A DNA stretch of 64,000 bases, taken from contig JAMXBD010000368.1 in the NCBI GenBank assembly GCA_024138025.1, positions 744,001 through 808,000 of the forward strand, in the 5' to 3' direction. The notes beneath the pieces were generated by a model that searched no databases, had not been told where the DNA came from, and saw only the letters and a program-made list of their open reading frames with translations. How positions within the stretch are numbered: the stretch's first letter is position 1; each line of letters starts with the position of its first letter. Origin of the DNA: Combretum micranthum (taxonomy: Eukaryota; Streptophyta; Magnoliopsida; Myrtales; Combretaceae). Made by a program: the position numbers and the translations under genes. Positions 40,241 through 52,560 of this stretch are shown here, one piece after another.

Positions 40241-41246
40241 TCGAAAAGAATTTATTTTCCCTGTTTTACACTTTGCAAATTTATAACATACAGCACTTTA
40301 ATTCTTCTTCAAACTCATATTTAGCTTCATACACTATCTTCTATCCACGCTAATCATTCTAGCAACTTTGAACATTAAAACAACACATTAAACTACTTCA
40401 TTCATATCAAATCCTCTCCTCCTCTTCACATCAACTTCAACTACTCAAATCAAATTCACTTCTCCCCAACACCTTTCACTACTTCTATATTACATAAACA
40501 AGTTCATATATCAATAACACACAACCTAACATATATATCAATGCATAGAACCATACAATTCAAAAGACATTAACTAATCCTACCATAGGTTTTTACACCT
40601 ATATTACAAGAAAGGAAATAAAACAAGAGTTTATACTAGCTTTAACTTACATGTAGAGATTTTGGCTTGGAGAGATTTTTTTAATCCAAAAGCTTGATGT
40701 TGGTCTTTGGTTTAGGGTTTATAGTTTGAAGAAAAGGAAAAGAGAAAGAAAAGAAAAAAGAGGGAAATGCGTATCGGAAATGAAGTCTGTCAAAAGAGGC
40801 AATATTTGTTCAAATTTGTGACTCAATATTATCTTAAGTTTGACTTTTGAGGCATATAAGACTTAAGGTTAAATTTGGCTTAATTTGGAGCTCATTTAGG
40901 TTTAATTTACGCTTGAAAAATTGGTTTAACTTTGTAAAAAATCTGTCAACAATTTCTTAAGCATAACAAAAGTTATTTTGATAATTTTAAATATAACCCA
41001 TACATATTAATTCATAAAAGACACAAATATCAATTACACCATACTCATATTAATATACATGAAATAATAACATTAATTCCATTACACATAATCACTTACA
41101 TTAATAATTAACATTAATACACATAATATATCAAACCTATTTCTACACATTCATATTCATGAATCAAAATTGCTTCAAACTTATTATCTAGAACTAATAT
41201 TGTATTCACATGAAATTTTAATTATTGAATAATTAATACTATTTCA

Positions 41247-42470
41247 ATATTATTTGATAATTTCATTTTTTTTATTTCCTACAAAAATTTGAAGTTAATA
41301 ATTACTATGTTAATATTAATACAATTGAAATCCTTTAAAAAAATAAAATAAACTAAATATATTATATTTTTTAAGAAGACAAATAATTCAATTAAAATAA
41401 TAAAATAATTTATTTAAATACAATTTCAAGTAAATTAAAAAAATAAATCACTATTTTTATATTATCATTTTATAAAAAGGAATTTAAATTAATTACTATT
41501 ACAATATTATTTGATAATTTCATTTTCTTTTATTTCCTAAAAATATTAAAGTTAATATGTTAATAGTAATATAATTGAAATCATTTTAATAAAATAAAAT
41601 ATGCTAAATATATTGTGTTTTTTAAGAAGACAAATATATTTAATTAAAAATAATAAAAAAATCATTTATCTAGATACAATTTAAAGTAAATTAAAAAATA
41701 AATCGTTATTTTTATATTATTATTTAAAAAAGAAATATAAACTAATTACCATTACAATATTATTTAATAATTTCATTTGCTTTTATTTCCTAAAAAATAT
41801 TAAAGTTAATATGTTAATAGAAATACAATTGAAATCATTTTAAACAAATAAAATATACTATATATATATTATTTTTTTAAGAAGCAAATATATTTAATTA
41901 AAAATAAATATAATTTATTTAAATAAATTTAAAATACATTAAAAAAATAAATCACTGTTTTTACATTATTATTTTTAAAAATATATATGAATTAATTACT
42001 ATTATAATATTATTTGATAATTTCATTTTTTTATTTCCTAAACAATATTGAAGTTAATATGTTAATAGTAATGCATTGAAATCATTTTAAATAAATAAAA
42101 TATATTATATATTATATTTTTTAAGAAGTCAAAAATATTTAATTAAAATAATAAATATAATTTATTTAGATAAAATTTTAAGTAAATATAAAAATAAATC
42201 ACTATTTTTATATTATTAGTTTTTAAAAATATATATGAATTAATTACTATTACGATATTATTTGATAATTTCATTTCCTTTTATTTCCTAAACAATTGAA
42301 GTTAATATGTTAATAGTAATATAATTGAAATCATTTTAAATAAATAAAATATTATATTATATTTTTTTAAGAAGTAAAAAATATTTAATAAAATAATAAA
42401 TATAATTTATTTAGATAAAATTTTAAGTAAATATAAAATAAATCACTATTTTTATTTTATTATTTGAAAA
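41247..42470. repeat. Tandem array of about 250 bp AT-rich units
   Basis: Five units are marked by ATTATTTGATAATTTCATTT-like words at about 41247, 41507, 41757, 42006 and 42252, followed by AGTTAATATGTTAATAGTAA and a TATTTTTTAAGAAG motif. The first unit was split by LTR copy C, whose left flank (35840-35901) holds the missing part. It lies between the hAT transposase and the right terminal zone, so it may be the subterminal repeat of that element. Confidence 0.85.
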
Positions 42471-42477
42471 AAAAAAT

Positions 42478-42533
42478 CCACATGCTGGTTCACATGCCTT
42501 GCATATCGTGCCGTGCCATGCCATGCTAGGCCT
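42478..42533. repeat. CATGC-rich right terminal zone of the old hAT element
   Basis: GCCGTGCCATGCCATGCTAGG and ATGCCTTGCATATCGTG mirror the words at 30943-31100 in reverse. It marks the probable right limit of the hAT territory. Confidence 0.5.
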
Positions 42534-42839
42534 CTTATTTCTCGACTTTGAATTTTTCCTTTGTTTGCTCTTTGCTATATTTCTCAGACTTTGAGTCTTC
42601 TGTCGTAAGACTTGCTAACCTAGAGGATACTAATTGGTCCACAGGTTGTCTTGTTTGTATTCTGTTTGTTGGGGAATATATATATGAGGGAGAGAGAGAA
42701 GGACTGCTATTACTTAAATTTTAAAGCCTGGACGTTAATTGGGAGGATGGTAATAAAAATAGTATGTGATAGGAAAAGCCGGCTGCTTGGAAGAATTAAA
42801 ATCTATACAGTAAAAAAAATAAATAAATAAATTCGAATT

Positions 42840-42997
42840 ATTCCATATTCTTTTAATATAATATAATAACATAATAGATATAAAAAATATTGAAAATTTC
42901 ATCAATATAAAATCTTCTCACCCTTCCAGCTAGCACAACACTCTTTCAGAATTCAGGACCTAAACTCTCTGCAAGTCATTTTGAGTTTGAGGAACCC
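42840..42997 (+). promoter_or_regulatory. Probable core promoter and 5' leader of the CRK locus
   Basis: An AT-rich stretch ends in a TATA-like CAATATAAAATC near 42904-42915. A CT/CA-rich leader of about 70 bases then leads to the first ATG of the DUF26 reading frame. The position is typical, but there is no direct evidence of transcription. Confidence 0.45.
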
Positions 42998-43798
42998 ATG
43001 TGTTCATCATCACTCAACTTCTTCCTTTTTCTGGTCTTCATCCATCTGATTGCTTCGGCTACAGCCCAAGATCCGATTTGTTCAGATACCGCAGGAAATT
43101 TCACAAATGATAGTGCCTACCAATCACAACTTGATTCCATATTATCCTCTATTATCACCTCCCCAAATAGCATAAACTATGGATTTTTTACTGCTTCTTA
43201 TCAAAACTCCGATACCCCTAATGTTATGGGCCTATGCCGCGCCGATAAGCGGACTGACGTCTGTCGAAGCTGCCTCAACACCACTGCTTATATACTAAGA
43301 GAAACCTGTCCTAACCAGAAGAAAGCACTTATTTACAGTGCTGACTGTACCTTGCGATATTGTAACGGTTCACTGCTTGGCAGAGAGGTGAGCTATCCCC
43401 AATCTGTGATATGCAATACTCAAGACGCCAGCGACACAGCCACATTCAAACGTTCTCTAGGGGAACTGTTGGCCAACCTGCAAAGCAAGGCTCCGTCCAG
43501 TGGTTCGCTGCGTAAATTCGCGGCGGGTGAAACGAATACCAGTGATTTCGGCAAGATTTACGCATACTTGCAGTGCACGCCTGATTTGTCGGAAAGGCAA
43601 TGCTCACACTGTCTTGCTGAAGTTGTTTCAGAGTTCAATTGTCCCGGGAAAATTGGTGCCTCGGTTACGAGACCTAGTTGTGGTTTGCGGCATGAGATAG
43701 CCCCGTTTCTGGACACTGTTGAGCCCCTTCCTTCGCCACCACCGTCAACGTCACCGGCAACCTCACCATCTCCACCAGGTACCGTATCATCAAACTAA
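42998..43798 (+). CDS. DUF26 (Gnk2-type) secreted protein: intact exon 1 of the CRK locus
   Basis: An open frame of 266 residues. Residues 1-23 form a signal peptide ending ATAQ. The first DUF26 domain (about 28-140) has C-x8-C-x2-C at Cys80, Cys89 and Cys92. The second (about 150-238) has the same motif at Cys193, Cys202 and Cys205. A Pro/Ser-rich stalk follows (243-260). In full receptors exon 1 would end at 43778 with phase 1, where a GT donor follows. Reading through the donor adds only six residues before a stop. It could therefore be either the first exon of the broken receptor or a stand-alone apoplastic cysteine-rich repeat secretory protein. Such DUF26 ectodomains include mannose-binding antifungal proteins. 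The exon shows no frame damage, unlike the rest of the locus. Confidence 0.85.
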   Translation: MCSSSLNFFLFLVFIHLIASATAQDPICSDTAGNFTNDSAYQSQLDSILSSIITSPNSINYGFFTASYQNSDTPNVMGLCRADKRTDVCRSCLNTTAYILRETCPNQKKALIYSADCTLRYCNGSLLGREVSYPQSVICNTQDASDTATFKRSLGELLANLQSKAPSSGSLRKFAAGETNTSDFGKIYAYLQCTPDLSERQCSHCLAEVVSEFNCPGKIGASVTRPSCGLRHEIAPFLDTVEPLPSPPPSTSPATSPSPPGTVSSN

Positions 43799-43974
43799 CT
43801 GGTGGGATAAGGATTTGCCTCTGGTGTGGGGTCAAATCTATGCTATGCTCTACTTTTGTCTTTTTTGTAAGATTTTGTTAATACTGTTTGTCTTACCTTG
43901 ACAATTTGATTTAGTTCCAAAGAAAAATTTCATGCACATGATTGTTATTAAAAATACAAAATGAAAAAATATTT

Positions 43975-44215
43975 AAGGTATTTATTAAATTATGAGAAAA
44001 TTTAATTTTATATCTGAATTTTAAAATAATTAATTTAATATTTATTAAACCTTTTTATGACTATTTTGAGCAAAGATAATAATAACAAGGTGATAAGGAT
44101 AGTCATAAAAATTTTCATTAGCTATTAAATTAATTATTTTAAAATTTAAATATTATTAAATTAATTATGTATCAAAATAAATATTTTTTAATTATTTATT
44201 TTATTCAACTGAAAT
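43975..44215. mobile_element. AT-rich palindromic MITE in CRK intron 1
   Basis: The left arm (GAATTTTAAAATAATTAATT, about 44018-44037) and the right arm (TTAATTATTTTAAAATTTAA, about 44130-44149) are near reverse complements around a short central region. There is no coding sequence. Edges are approximate and no target duplication was resolved. Confidence 0.5.
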
Positions 44216-45099
44216 GGCTTTGACTAATATCTTTTTGGTGGTACATACTCACAGATTTACTTTTTATATTATAGCGAATGTGAAATATAGATCTTGGCTT
44301 GGTTTAGAAGGAAGCAGGTCGGTCGCGTGGGCATTGCATGTGTGGATTTAATATTATTAAATAAAATTAACAAAAAATTTATAGATTTTTTACCATTAAA
44401 TATTAAAATATTTCATAAAAATAACTCTATAGTTTTGATCTGAAAGAAAATATGTTTTATATGTAAAATAGTTTCCTTATTTTTCGTACTTGAAATTAAG
44501 TGTATGTTTTGAAAGGAAAAAGAAAAGAAAAGGAAAGAGCAGCTCTGCCAGAAAAGAGAGAGCAATTATTATTTTAAAAGATTGGTTATCTATTAATATT
44601 AAATGATTATTGGTTTATTAGTATCCAAAAAATATATAATAAAGTATCATAGTTATTCTCCTTTCTTTCTCTTTCTTATTTTTACTTTTTATTTTTATAT
44701 TTTTATTTTCTCTAAAAATAACTATTTTTCTTTCTTATCCACGCCCGGATGCATCATGCCCTAGTTATTTTGAAAAGAAAAAGTGATCAAGTGGGGGATG
44801 AAGTAGCGGAAGTTATTTCAAATACATAAAAATTGGTTTAAATTACTAAAATGCCCTCAAAAATTGTAAATAAAAAATTATTTTATTTAAGGACAATGAA
44901 GGGGGGAAAAATAAAGGACATCAAATACACTGTTCTCCCTCAAATAAAGTACATAAATTTAAGCTTGGAATGAACGTCAACGACTAAGTTTAAACAGAGA
45001 ATCCAACTTTAAAGTGGCTTAACATATAATTTGAGAGAGGAAATTACATGTACCACGTATTTTAAAAAGAAATTCATAAAAAAAAATTTATAAAAATAG

Positions 45100-45395
45100 T
45101 GTTGATGTATCGCATCTTGGTGATGCAATACAGATTTTTTAAAAATTATAAGTGTATCGCATATTGGTTGTGCGATACACTTACATGTGTATCGCATGAC
45201 CAACAAGTGATACTCATATAAATATACGTGTATCTCTTGTTAGTTATGCGATACAGAGTAAGGAGAGTATCGCATAACCAACATACGATACTCAAGCACC
45301 TAATTTTGTTTTTTGCTTAGGTTGCTATATCTCTATCTGAAGATGCGATACAAGTATAAATACTTGTATCTCCACTCTAAGATGAGATATAAGAA
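45100..45395. repeat. Run of stem-loops with GTATCGCAT / ATGCGATAC arms
   Basis: At least six consecutive short hairpins, spaced about 40-60 bp. The best is at 45152-45180, with a perfect 10 bp stem (GTGTATCGCA and TGCGATACAC) and a 9-base loop. Others are near 45107-45132, 45189-45213, 45230-45254, 45268-45292 and 45332-45395. Loop words alternate between TTGGTT and AACCAA forms. It lies in CRK intron 1. Confidence 0.8.
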
Positions 45396-45779
45396 TACTA
45401 TTTTGATAATTTTTTTGTATAATTTATATTTATGTTTTTTTTTTTTAAATTGACCCTAAACATGTATTCAACCCTAATTCAAGATCCTATTTTTCAAAAA
45501 TTTAGGAGTTGCACCACTTACCGGCGGCGACAACGAGACACCATGCCTCATCAATTAAAAGTTAATGAAACAGACCTAATCTCTAACTGAAATATATCGA
45601 ATTGTGACCTTTGTTTGGTTAGATATAAGGTCCGAATTACAAAGTACATTTTTATTCTGCCCAACTGTGTTGATTGAACCTAATTGAAGGGGAAAAAAAA
45701 CCCAAAATCTTTTAACCAGCTTAGCTTTGTTCATGGTTGAACTTGAATTTATACCTATCTTTAACATCACAGCTCTATT

Positions 45780-46865
45780 TAGGGCTATGCAAAAAAATTG
45801 ATCGAACTGTGAATCGAACCGGATCGGACCGAACCGAATCAAAATTTCGGTTCTTTTTTGAAACGGTTCGGTTCACGGTTCGATTCATTAAAGAACAAAC
45901 AGTTTGCGGTTCGGTTCGAGACCATGAAACGAATTGTATGGTTCAAACCGAACCGAACCGTTTTATATATTAAAAAAATTAAACATATTATTTTTACTCT
46001 TAATTGTTTTATTAATGGTACATATCTATGTCACAAATTTTAAAAACAAATAATTTTTTTAAATAAATTAATTGTTTTAAAATTTTTTACTTAGATATGT
46101 GTTAGTCATTAGAATGAAATTAGATTTTTCATAATATGTTTCAATTGTTATATTATCTATAAGTAAGATAGATTTTAGAATTTAAACTCTAGTATTCTAG
46201 CTTTAAAAAATTAATTGTTGTAAAATTTTTTTACTTAGATATGTGTTATTCATTAGAATAAAATTAGATTTTTTATAATATGTTTTAATTGTTATGTTAT
46301 CTATAAGTAAGGTAGATTTTAGAATTTAACCTCTAGTATTCTAACTTCTGCATATTTCTTTTCCATTTGTCTTACTAATTAATCTAGTTCTATTGTTTAG
46401 TTACTTATTGATTTATATAATTGGTAATATGTTAGTTAGAAACATACAACGAATTACATTTTATGTCTTATATTGAGATAAAGTCTAGTATATCATTATA
46501 GTTCAAGATAATTCAAAAAAATGAGACTAGTCATAGTTATAATTTTATAATGGATGAAATCTTTTCCTTCCTATAAGTTTTACATGTTTATTGATAAATG
46601 ATTAATTTTAAATATTATTGTTTATATTTGCATTAGTGATAAGAAATATGTAATTAAACTTTTTCGATAGAATATATTTTTTATTTTATGAAAAAATGAT
46701 TCGAACCGCAAACTGAACCATACCGGACCTTTTTTTTTTGTTCGAAAAAATTACGAACCGAACCGTATAGTTAGGTTCGAATTTAAAAGAAAAACTGAAC
46801 AGTAAATTATGGTGCGGTTCGGTTCGAGATGCAAACCGAGCCGAATCATACCGTGCACACCCCTA
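45780..46865. mobile_element. Non-autonomous hAT element, 1,086 bp, exact 8 bp TSD
   Basis: Ends are TAGGGCTATGCA and, reverse complemented, TAGGGGTGTGCA, flanked by the perfect duplication GCTCTATT (45772-45779 and 46866-46873). Both subterminal regions carry many GAACCGAACC / CGGTTCGGTTCG words in opposite directions. Inside, an approximately 130 bp AT-rich block is directly repeated (near 46040-46200 and 46200-46350). No transposase is present. It belongs to the hAT superfamily and inserted in CRK intron 1. Confidence 0.92.
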
Positions 46866-47554
46866 GCTCTATTAGCCAATAAGTCAGACTTATTCCATTA
46901 TTTGGTTATTCGAAAGAAATCCAACTACATCACCCATAACAAACCTTTTATTAATAAATCCTGGGACAAATTATAAATACATTCTCCAAAATATTGATGA
47001 GCTACGAGGCACTAAACTTTTTAATGGTAATTTTGCTTTGCATATCTTTTAAAAATGTATATATATGATCTTTTTTAATATGAAAAACATATATATACAA
47101 TATTTACTTGAATTCCATTCCATAAGAATGTAATAGGGTTATATTAATTATTAGAATATCCACTTGGTGTAAAAAATAAATCAAGTAATTGTTAACGTAA
47201 CACATAAAATATCTACAATGTCCTCGTATAAAATGATATTTTTCAACATATTGATATGTATGATAAAGTTGAAAATAAATCAATAAATGACATAAATGAT
47301 AGTGTGGGGGCATGAATTACTATTTACTAATTTACATAATAGCAATTCATTATAAATTGTCATTCCCCTCAAGTAAACAATGCAATAGCAATTTACATTG
47401 GCATAAGTTGAGACAAGAAACAAATTATCATTTAATCAAGATTATCAATTTATTGAATATGTATTTATTGAGGTTTAACTGTAATACTCTTTTTCCCAAG
47501 ATAATTCAAGCTACTTAAGAACTCACGTAAATTCATGAATAATAAGGATGATAG

Positions 47555-47665
47555 GGCAAATTACATTGGAATGTAACAATGTTTGAGGATAGATTTATTT
47601 AAGATCAAATGTTTCAAGTGGTTAAAAAAAGTCACAACATTTAGAGAAGTGGTCAATTGAGTCAT
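47555..47665. mobile_element. MITE fragment related to 1005-1385
   Basis: GTTTCAAGTGGTTAAAAAAA and TTTATTTAAGATCAAATG match the arm of the inverted repeat near 1085-1127. Only one arm is clear. It lies in CRK intron 1. Confidence 0.45.
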
Positions 47666-50212
47666 CATTGACACATGTCAACACAAAAATATTTAAAATT
47701 AAACTTAGAAGATCTGACATATTGCGACACGTTTGTAATTTAAACTAAACTTATCCTCTAATTGGAAGAGATTGAATCATAGTTTTTGTTTGTTTAAATT
47801 TATAGTTTGATTCAGCCAACTATTTACAAAACTTAATTAAAAAGGAGAATCTAATCTATTAACTAGCTTGGTTCTATTCATGGCTAAAAAATTTATATGT
47901 GTCTCTAACATCAGTGCTCTGTTAACCAATAAATTATATGTATATTGTTGTCACCTAGCCCGATCTATTCTGTTGTTTGGTTATTCAAAAGACTTCCAAC
48001 TACTTTATCCATGCCCAAACCTTCTATAATAATATTTTTTGGACAAAATGCATATACATTCTCTAAATTATTGATTGAACTACAACACACACAAAATTTT
48101 CAAAATTTGGCTTCTACATACCTTTAGAGAATGCACATGTATGCTTAAAATCATTTTTAGAATATTAAACAATCTTTATTTAGTCATATAGTCACGTTAT
48201 GGATTCACCAATGGTTTAAGGTTATTAATATTTTCAAAAGTTTTAAAATTTAAAGTTACCTATTGGAAAGTTATTTGCAATTATACCTGATTAGTAGTAT
48301 ATATTGCTTCATGTCAATGTAATAATCATTTTGAAAATAATCATATTTTTATAACTAATAATGCATATTATTTGTGTATCAAAGAACTAAATAATAAAAG
48401 TAATATTATATCCTAAAGAAAGGTCTCACATGCAAGTTTTACTTTGTAGGTAGGAAGAGTAACACGTTAGAACAATAATTTTAATTGTGGTACCAATCAC
48501 TCTTGTGGCGATACTTACCATCTTTTTCATCATCTTCTTGAAAAGGAAAAGGAAACCAATTCCAACGATAGAAAGTAAGTTACTCATTGACCAATACATT
48601 ATTACAATTCCTTGTTTATTTGTTCAACATGTGTAAATGAATATCTATATTTTATATTCTCTAAGAAGATTATAAATTTTACAAGGTAATAATATGACTT
48701 TTCTTTCTCTATCATGTAAAGGCAATGAGGAAATTAAAAGCAGAGAGTTTATGCAATTTGATCTTTCCACTATCGAAGTTGCAACTAATAGTTTTTCCGA
48801 TGATAACAAACTCGGACAAGGTGGATTTGGGCCTTTACAAGGTATGAAACATAATTTATAATATGTAGATAAGGAATAAAGATGTTTTCATTCATGTTTA
48901 TTAGATTCAGTCAAAAAAGCTAAATCATTTGTAATATTTAATATTTGAGTATTAAGGATTGAAAAAAAAAAAAAGAAAAAAAAACTAAAGTATATTCTAA
49001 GAAAAAAATAAAAACATGATCTTAAACATCATATTTAAAATTTTAAGTTAGTTTTATTTAATTTTTTAAAATATGAGTCAATTTTATCTTACACTGATTG
49101 ATATTATCATCCGAATGCTCTATCATTTGCATTTAAAAATCATTTCATTTCCTCAAACCACATCTAGTGAGGATAATTTTAAGTTCTATATTTAGTATAT
49201 ATGTGTAATCTTGAAACTAATGATAACCTCGACAAAGGTAGTGTTTATAAATGTGCAGAATTTTGAGGGATACCTTTGCACAATATATCGGACTAAATAT
49301 ATTAGATGTCTACTATGTTTGTGTTGAAATTCAATGAAGTTCTTTATGTTTTAGGTAAACCATTTTTTGTGTCATGTCATGTGTTCTTGTCAAAATTTCA
49401 TCAATTCCTCTTATTGTCCAAATGAGTCATTAAAGTAATTTATATTTATATTATTGCACATAATATGTACATCTTTGTTAATACCATAAGTCACTAGAGA
49501 TACTATGGAGGAGCATAAAGACAAATATATAAATTTAAATGGACCATTTTGAGACATGAGAGCAGGCACTGAAAAGACTTATTTATTTATGACAAAGAGG
49601 ATCAAATTCAATTTCAAGACAAACATAAAAGATTTATGGTGTAATTATTTCCAAATACTGAGTAGCATGTTCATGATGAAAATTAACAAATGAATTTTAT
49701 TCCACCTAATAGATGATATAAAAATCTTGTTACTAAACAAAACGTAAGTCTATTCAGAAACATTATAAGTAATCATCTTCATATTCTAAACAGCATGTAC
49801 TAAACATGGTACCATAGGGTTGTGTCTTGCTAACCTTGTGACTAAATTTTACCATACGTAACTTACATATAAGTTGTTTTACTGTTATTTTAGGGTAAGC
49901 TTTGTAATGGACAAGAAATTGCAGTGAAAAGATTGTCAAGAAATTCAAAGCAAGGAGAGATAGAATTCAAGAATGAAGTTAAATTACTTGCTAGGTTGCA
50001 ACATAGAAATTTAGTCAGACTTCGAGGCTTCTGTGTAGATGGGGAAGAGAAACTACTTATTTATGAGTTTATACCAAACTCAAGTTTAGATCACTTCATA
50101 TTTGGTAGGTCATTTATCTACAATTTGATGTTTATAATAATTATTTAATCTTTATTCATTTTGCTATTAATAAATTCCAAAAGATATTCAATACTATGGT
50201 TCTAATTTGTGA

Positions 50213-50455
<243 letters not shown>

Positions 50456-51136
50456 TAGTAAGTGCAAGATAAGTTATATTAAATTTTCAACACCTGCCCA
50501 ACTCCATATATTTATTTTTCTAATATGATGGAAAAGGATCACCGATTTGGTATATTTTCCAAATATGTCATATACAGTGGATACATGGCACCGGAGTATG
50601 CTATGAATGGAAATTTTTCACTCAAATCAGATGTTTTTAGCTTCGGCGTATTGGTTTTAGAGATTGTAAGTGGTCAAAGAAATACTAGCTTTCACCATGG
50701 AGAAACTAATGAGAACCTTCTAAGTTATGTAAGTATGTCAAATTATAAATTGAAAATATGATTTCCTTTTACAACTCTCTTTTCCTAACATGGTCTGATC
50801 CAAATCATTCTAGGTATGGCGGAATTGGAGAGAAGGCTCAATCACAAATGTCATTGATCCTGTTTTGGATTTTGGATCACAAGTTGAAATGACACGCTGT
50901 ATCCATATTGGTTTACTTTGTGTTCAAGAAAATGCAGCTGATAGACCTACCATGGGTTCAGTGGTTTTCATGCTTAACTATCAACTACTCTAGCAATACC
51001 ATCTCAACCAGCATTTTTCATGCACAATAATACATGAGAATATACTCGTAGAGAGTTGGATATATGTCAGTCAAAGAATAAAATGGAAAACATGTCAAAA
51101 AATGATGTTTCCATCACAGAATTATATCCACGATAA

Positions 51137-52560
51137 ATTTTCATGAAGTTATTTTAGAATAATTATATGAATTAAATATATACAATCATTTTCAAATTTT
51201 TATTTGTATTGGTTTCTATGAGTTCATTACTTGTAAGCTATAGTATGTAAGTTATAGGCTATTCAATGAACTATTTTCTTTGTTTTGCAAGTGTATGGTA
51301 GGGTTACTTTAGCTGGCCGATCAGATGCGATAGACGTGGTGGTCAACTTGAGAGAAGTCATGAACTGATAACACATGTAGGATGTCGTAGAGAGAGGCAT
51401 GAGAGGAGAAACAAGCAAACTAGTTTCTTAAGTACACGAGTTTGACAAAAGATCAAATCATTTAGATTTGATCGTTCTTGACTCATTCTTCTAAATTGCA
51501 TGTCTTTATCTTTTTTGAAGATGTTCAGTAGAGTTTCTATGTTGTTCTCAAACTTAGCAATACGTCAAAATCTGACCAGAATGAGAAAAGCAACCTCCTA
51601 TTTATAGATGTTGGAAGCTAATGCTAACCTTTGAATCATTCTTAAGGATCTAAGGGCTGATAGTGAATCCTTCTTTTCTTAATGATGATGTTGGGCTTGT
51701 AAATGGGCTTGGAAAAAGTCTAAGGGCTTTATAATATAAAAGAAGCCCATTATTTATTTAAAAAGGATTTTTCAATATAAAAGGGCTTATGACTTATTTG
51801 AGTCAAATAAAGCTCAAATTAATCAAGGAAGATATTTTTAGAGTCTACTTTTCGTGCACGAGAAAGTCAAATTAGGCTAAGAGTGGAATAAACCAGTCTG
51901 ATGATCCCTATTCCGAGCCTACTAAGTCAAATCTCTCTTGAAATCTCTTATTAGACTCAGTCTTCTAAGCCATGTTACTAACCCAAAAAATCGACCCGTG
52001 GCATTAAATTAGGCTAAAAACCTAATTACTGAAATGACCCTCTACATTTTGCCCCCTGCTTAAAAGTTCCTTTAGTCATAAAGGGGGTTTTGGACACTTC
52101 ATTGAGTAAATATTATCTTTGAATTTGTTGTCGGACACTAGTAAAAAGTTGCACTTGACATGCAGTTATGTATTGCATTAATATAGCCAATGCTTCTTGT
52201 GTTTGTTGATGAACTAAAGTAAGTTGAAGTAGTCTTCTTCAAACTAGGTGTAGGATATTCAATGATGCAAGTTTGTTGACGCATAAGCCCTTAGGGTATT
52301 AAGTAGACCAATATGTCCTATGCTTTTCCTTTTTATGGATTGACATAACATGAGATAGCTTTATTGTTGAACCACTGTTGAGAGATTCATTTTCTTACAT
52401 TACTCTATATCGCATCTTTATGATGATCAACTTGTCTTCTTCTTTTTTCTTTTTTTTATAATGCTTAATAATTGAATGAAATCATTAAGATAACTCACAA
52501 GCATAATAATAAATGGGACAGATGCTGTCGCATAAGAGGGTGTGAGGGCAAAGCCCTGGT
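51137..52560. other. Downstream of the CRK locus, no gene seen
   Basis: No open frame of interest. Phrases such as AAAGGGCTTATGACTTATTT and pyrimidine-rich tracts suggest decayed repeat sequence, but I cannot assign a family. Confidence 0.35.

Larger units (their letters stand above)
35902..41246 (-). mobile_element. Solo LTR, 2.7 kb family (copy C), carrying copy D
   Basis: On the plus strand it begins TGTAAAGACCCGACC and ends AATTAATACTATTTCA, with exact duplication ATATT at 35897-35901 and 41247-41251. Joining the flanks (ATTATTACAATATT plus ATTTGATAATTTCA) recreates the repeat unit of the neighbouring AT-rich array, so the empty site is known. Without nested copy D it is 2,717 bp. It is the reverse complement of copy B, with matching landmarks (CGCTATTGCATCATAGCG near 39421, GGTTTGAATACC-type segment near 36505). 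Confidence 0.93.

Noticed and set aside
45576..46043. Open frames around 45576-46043 as small proteins
   Set aside because: They fall largely on the hAT subterminal CGGTTCGGTTCG repeats, whose translation is a low-complexity artefact.
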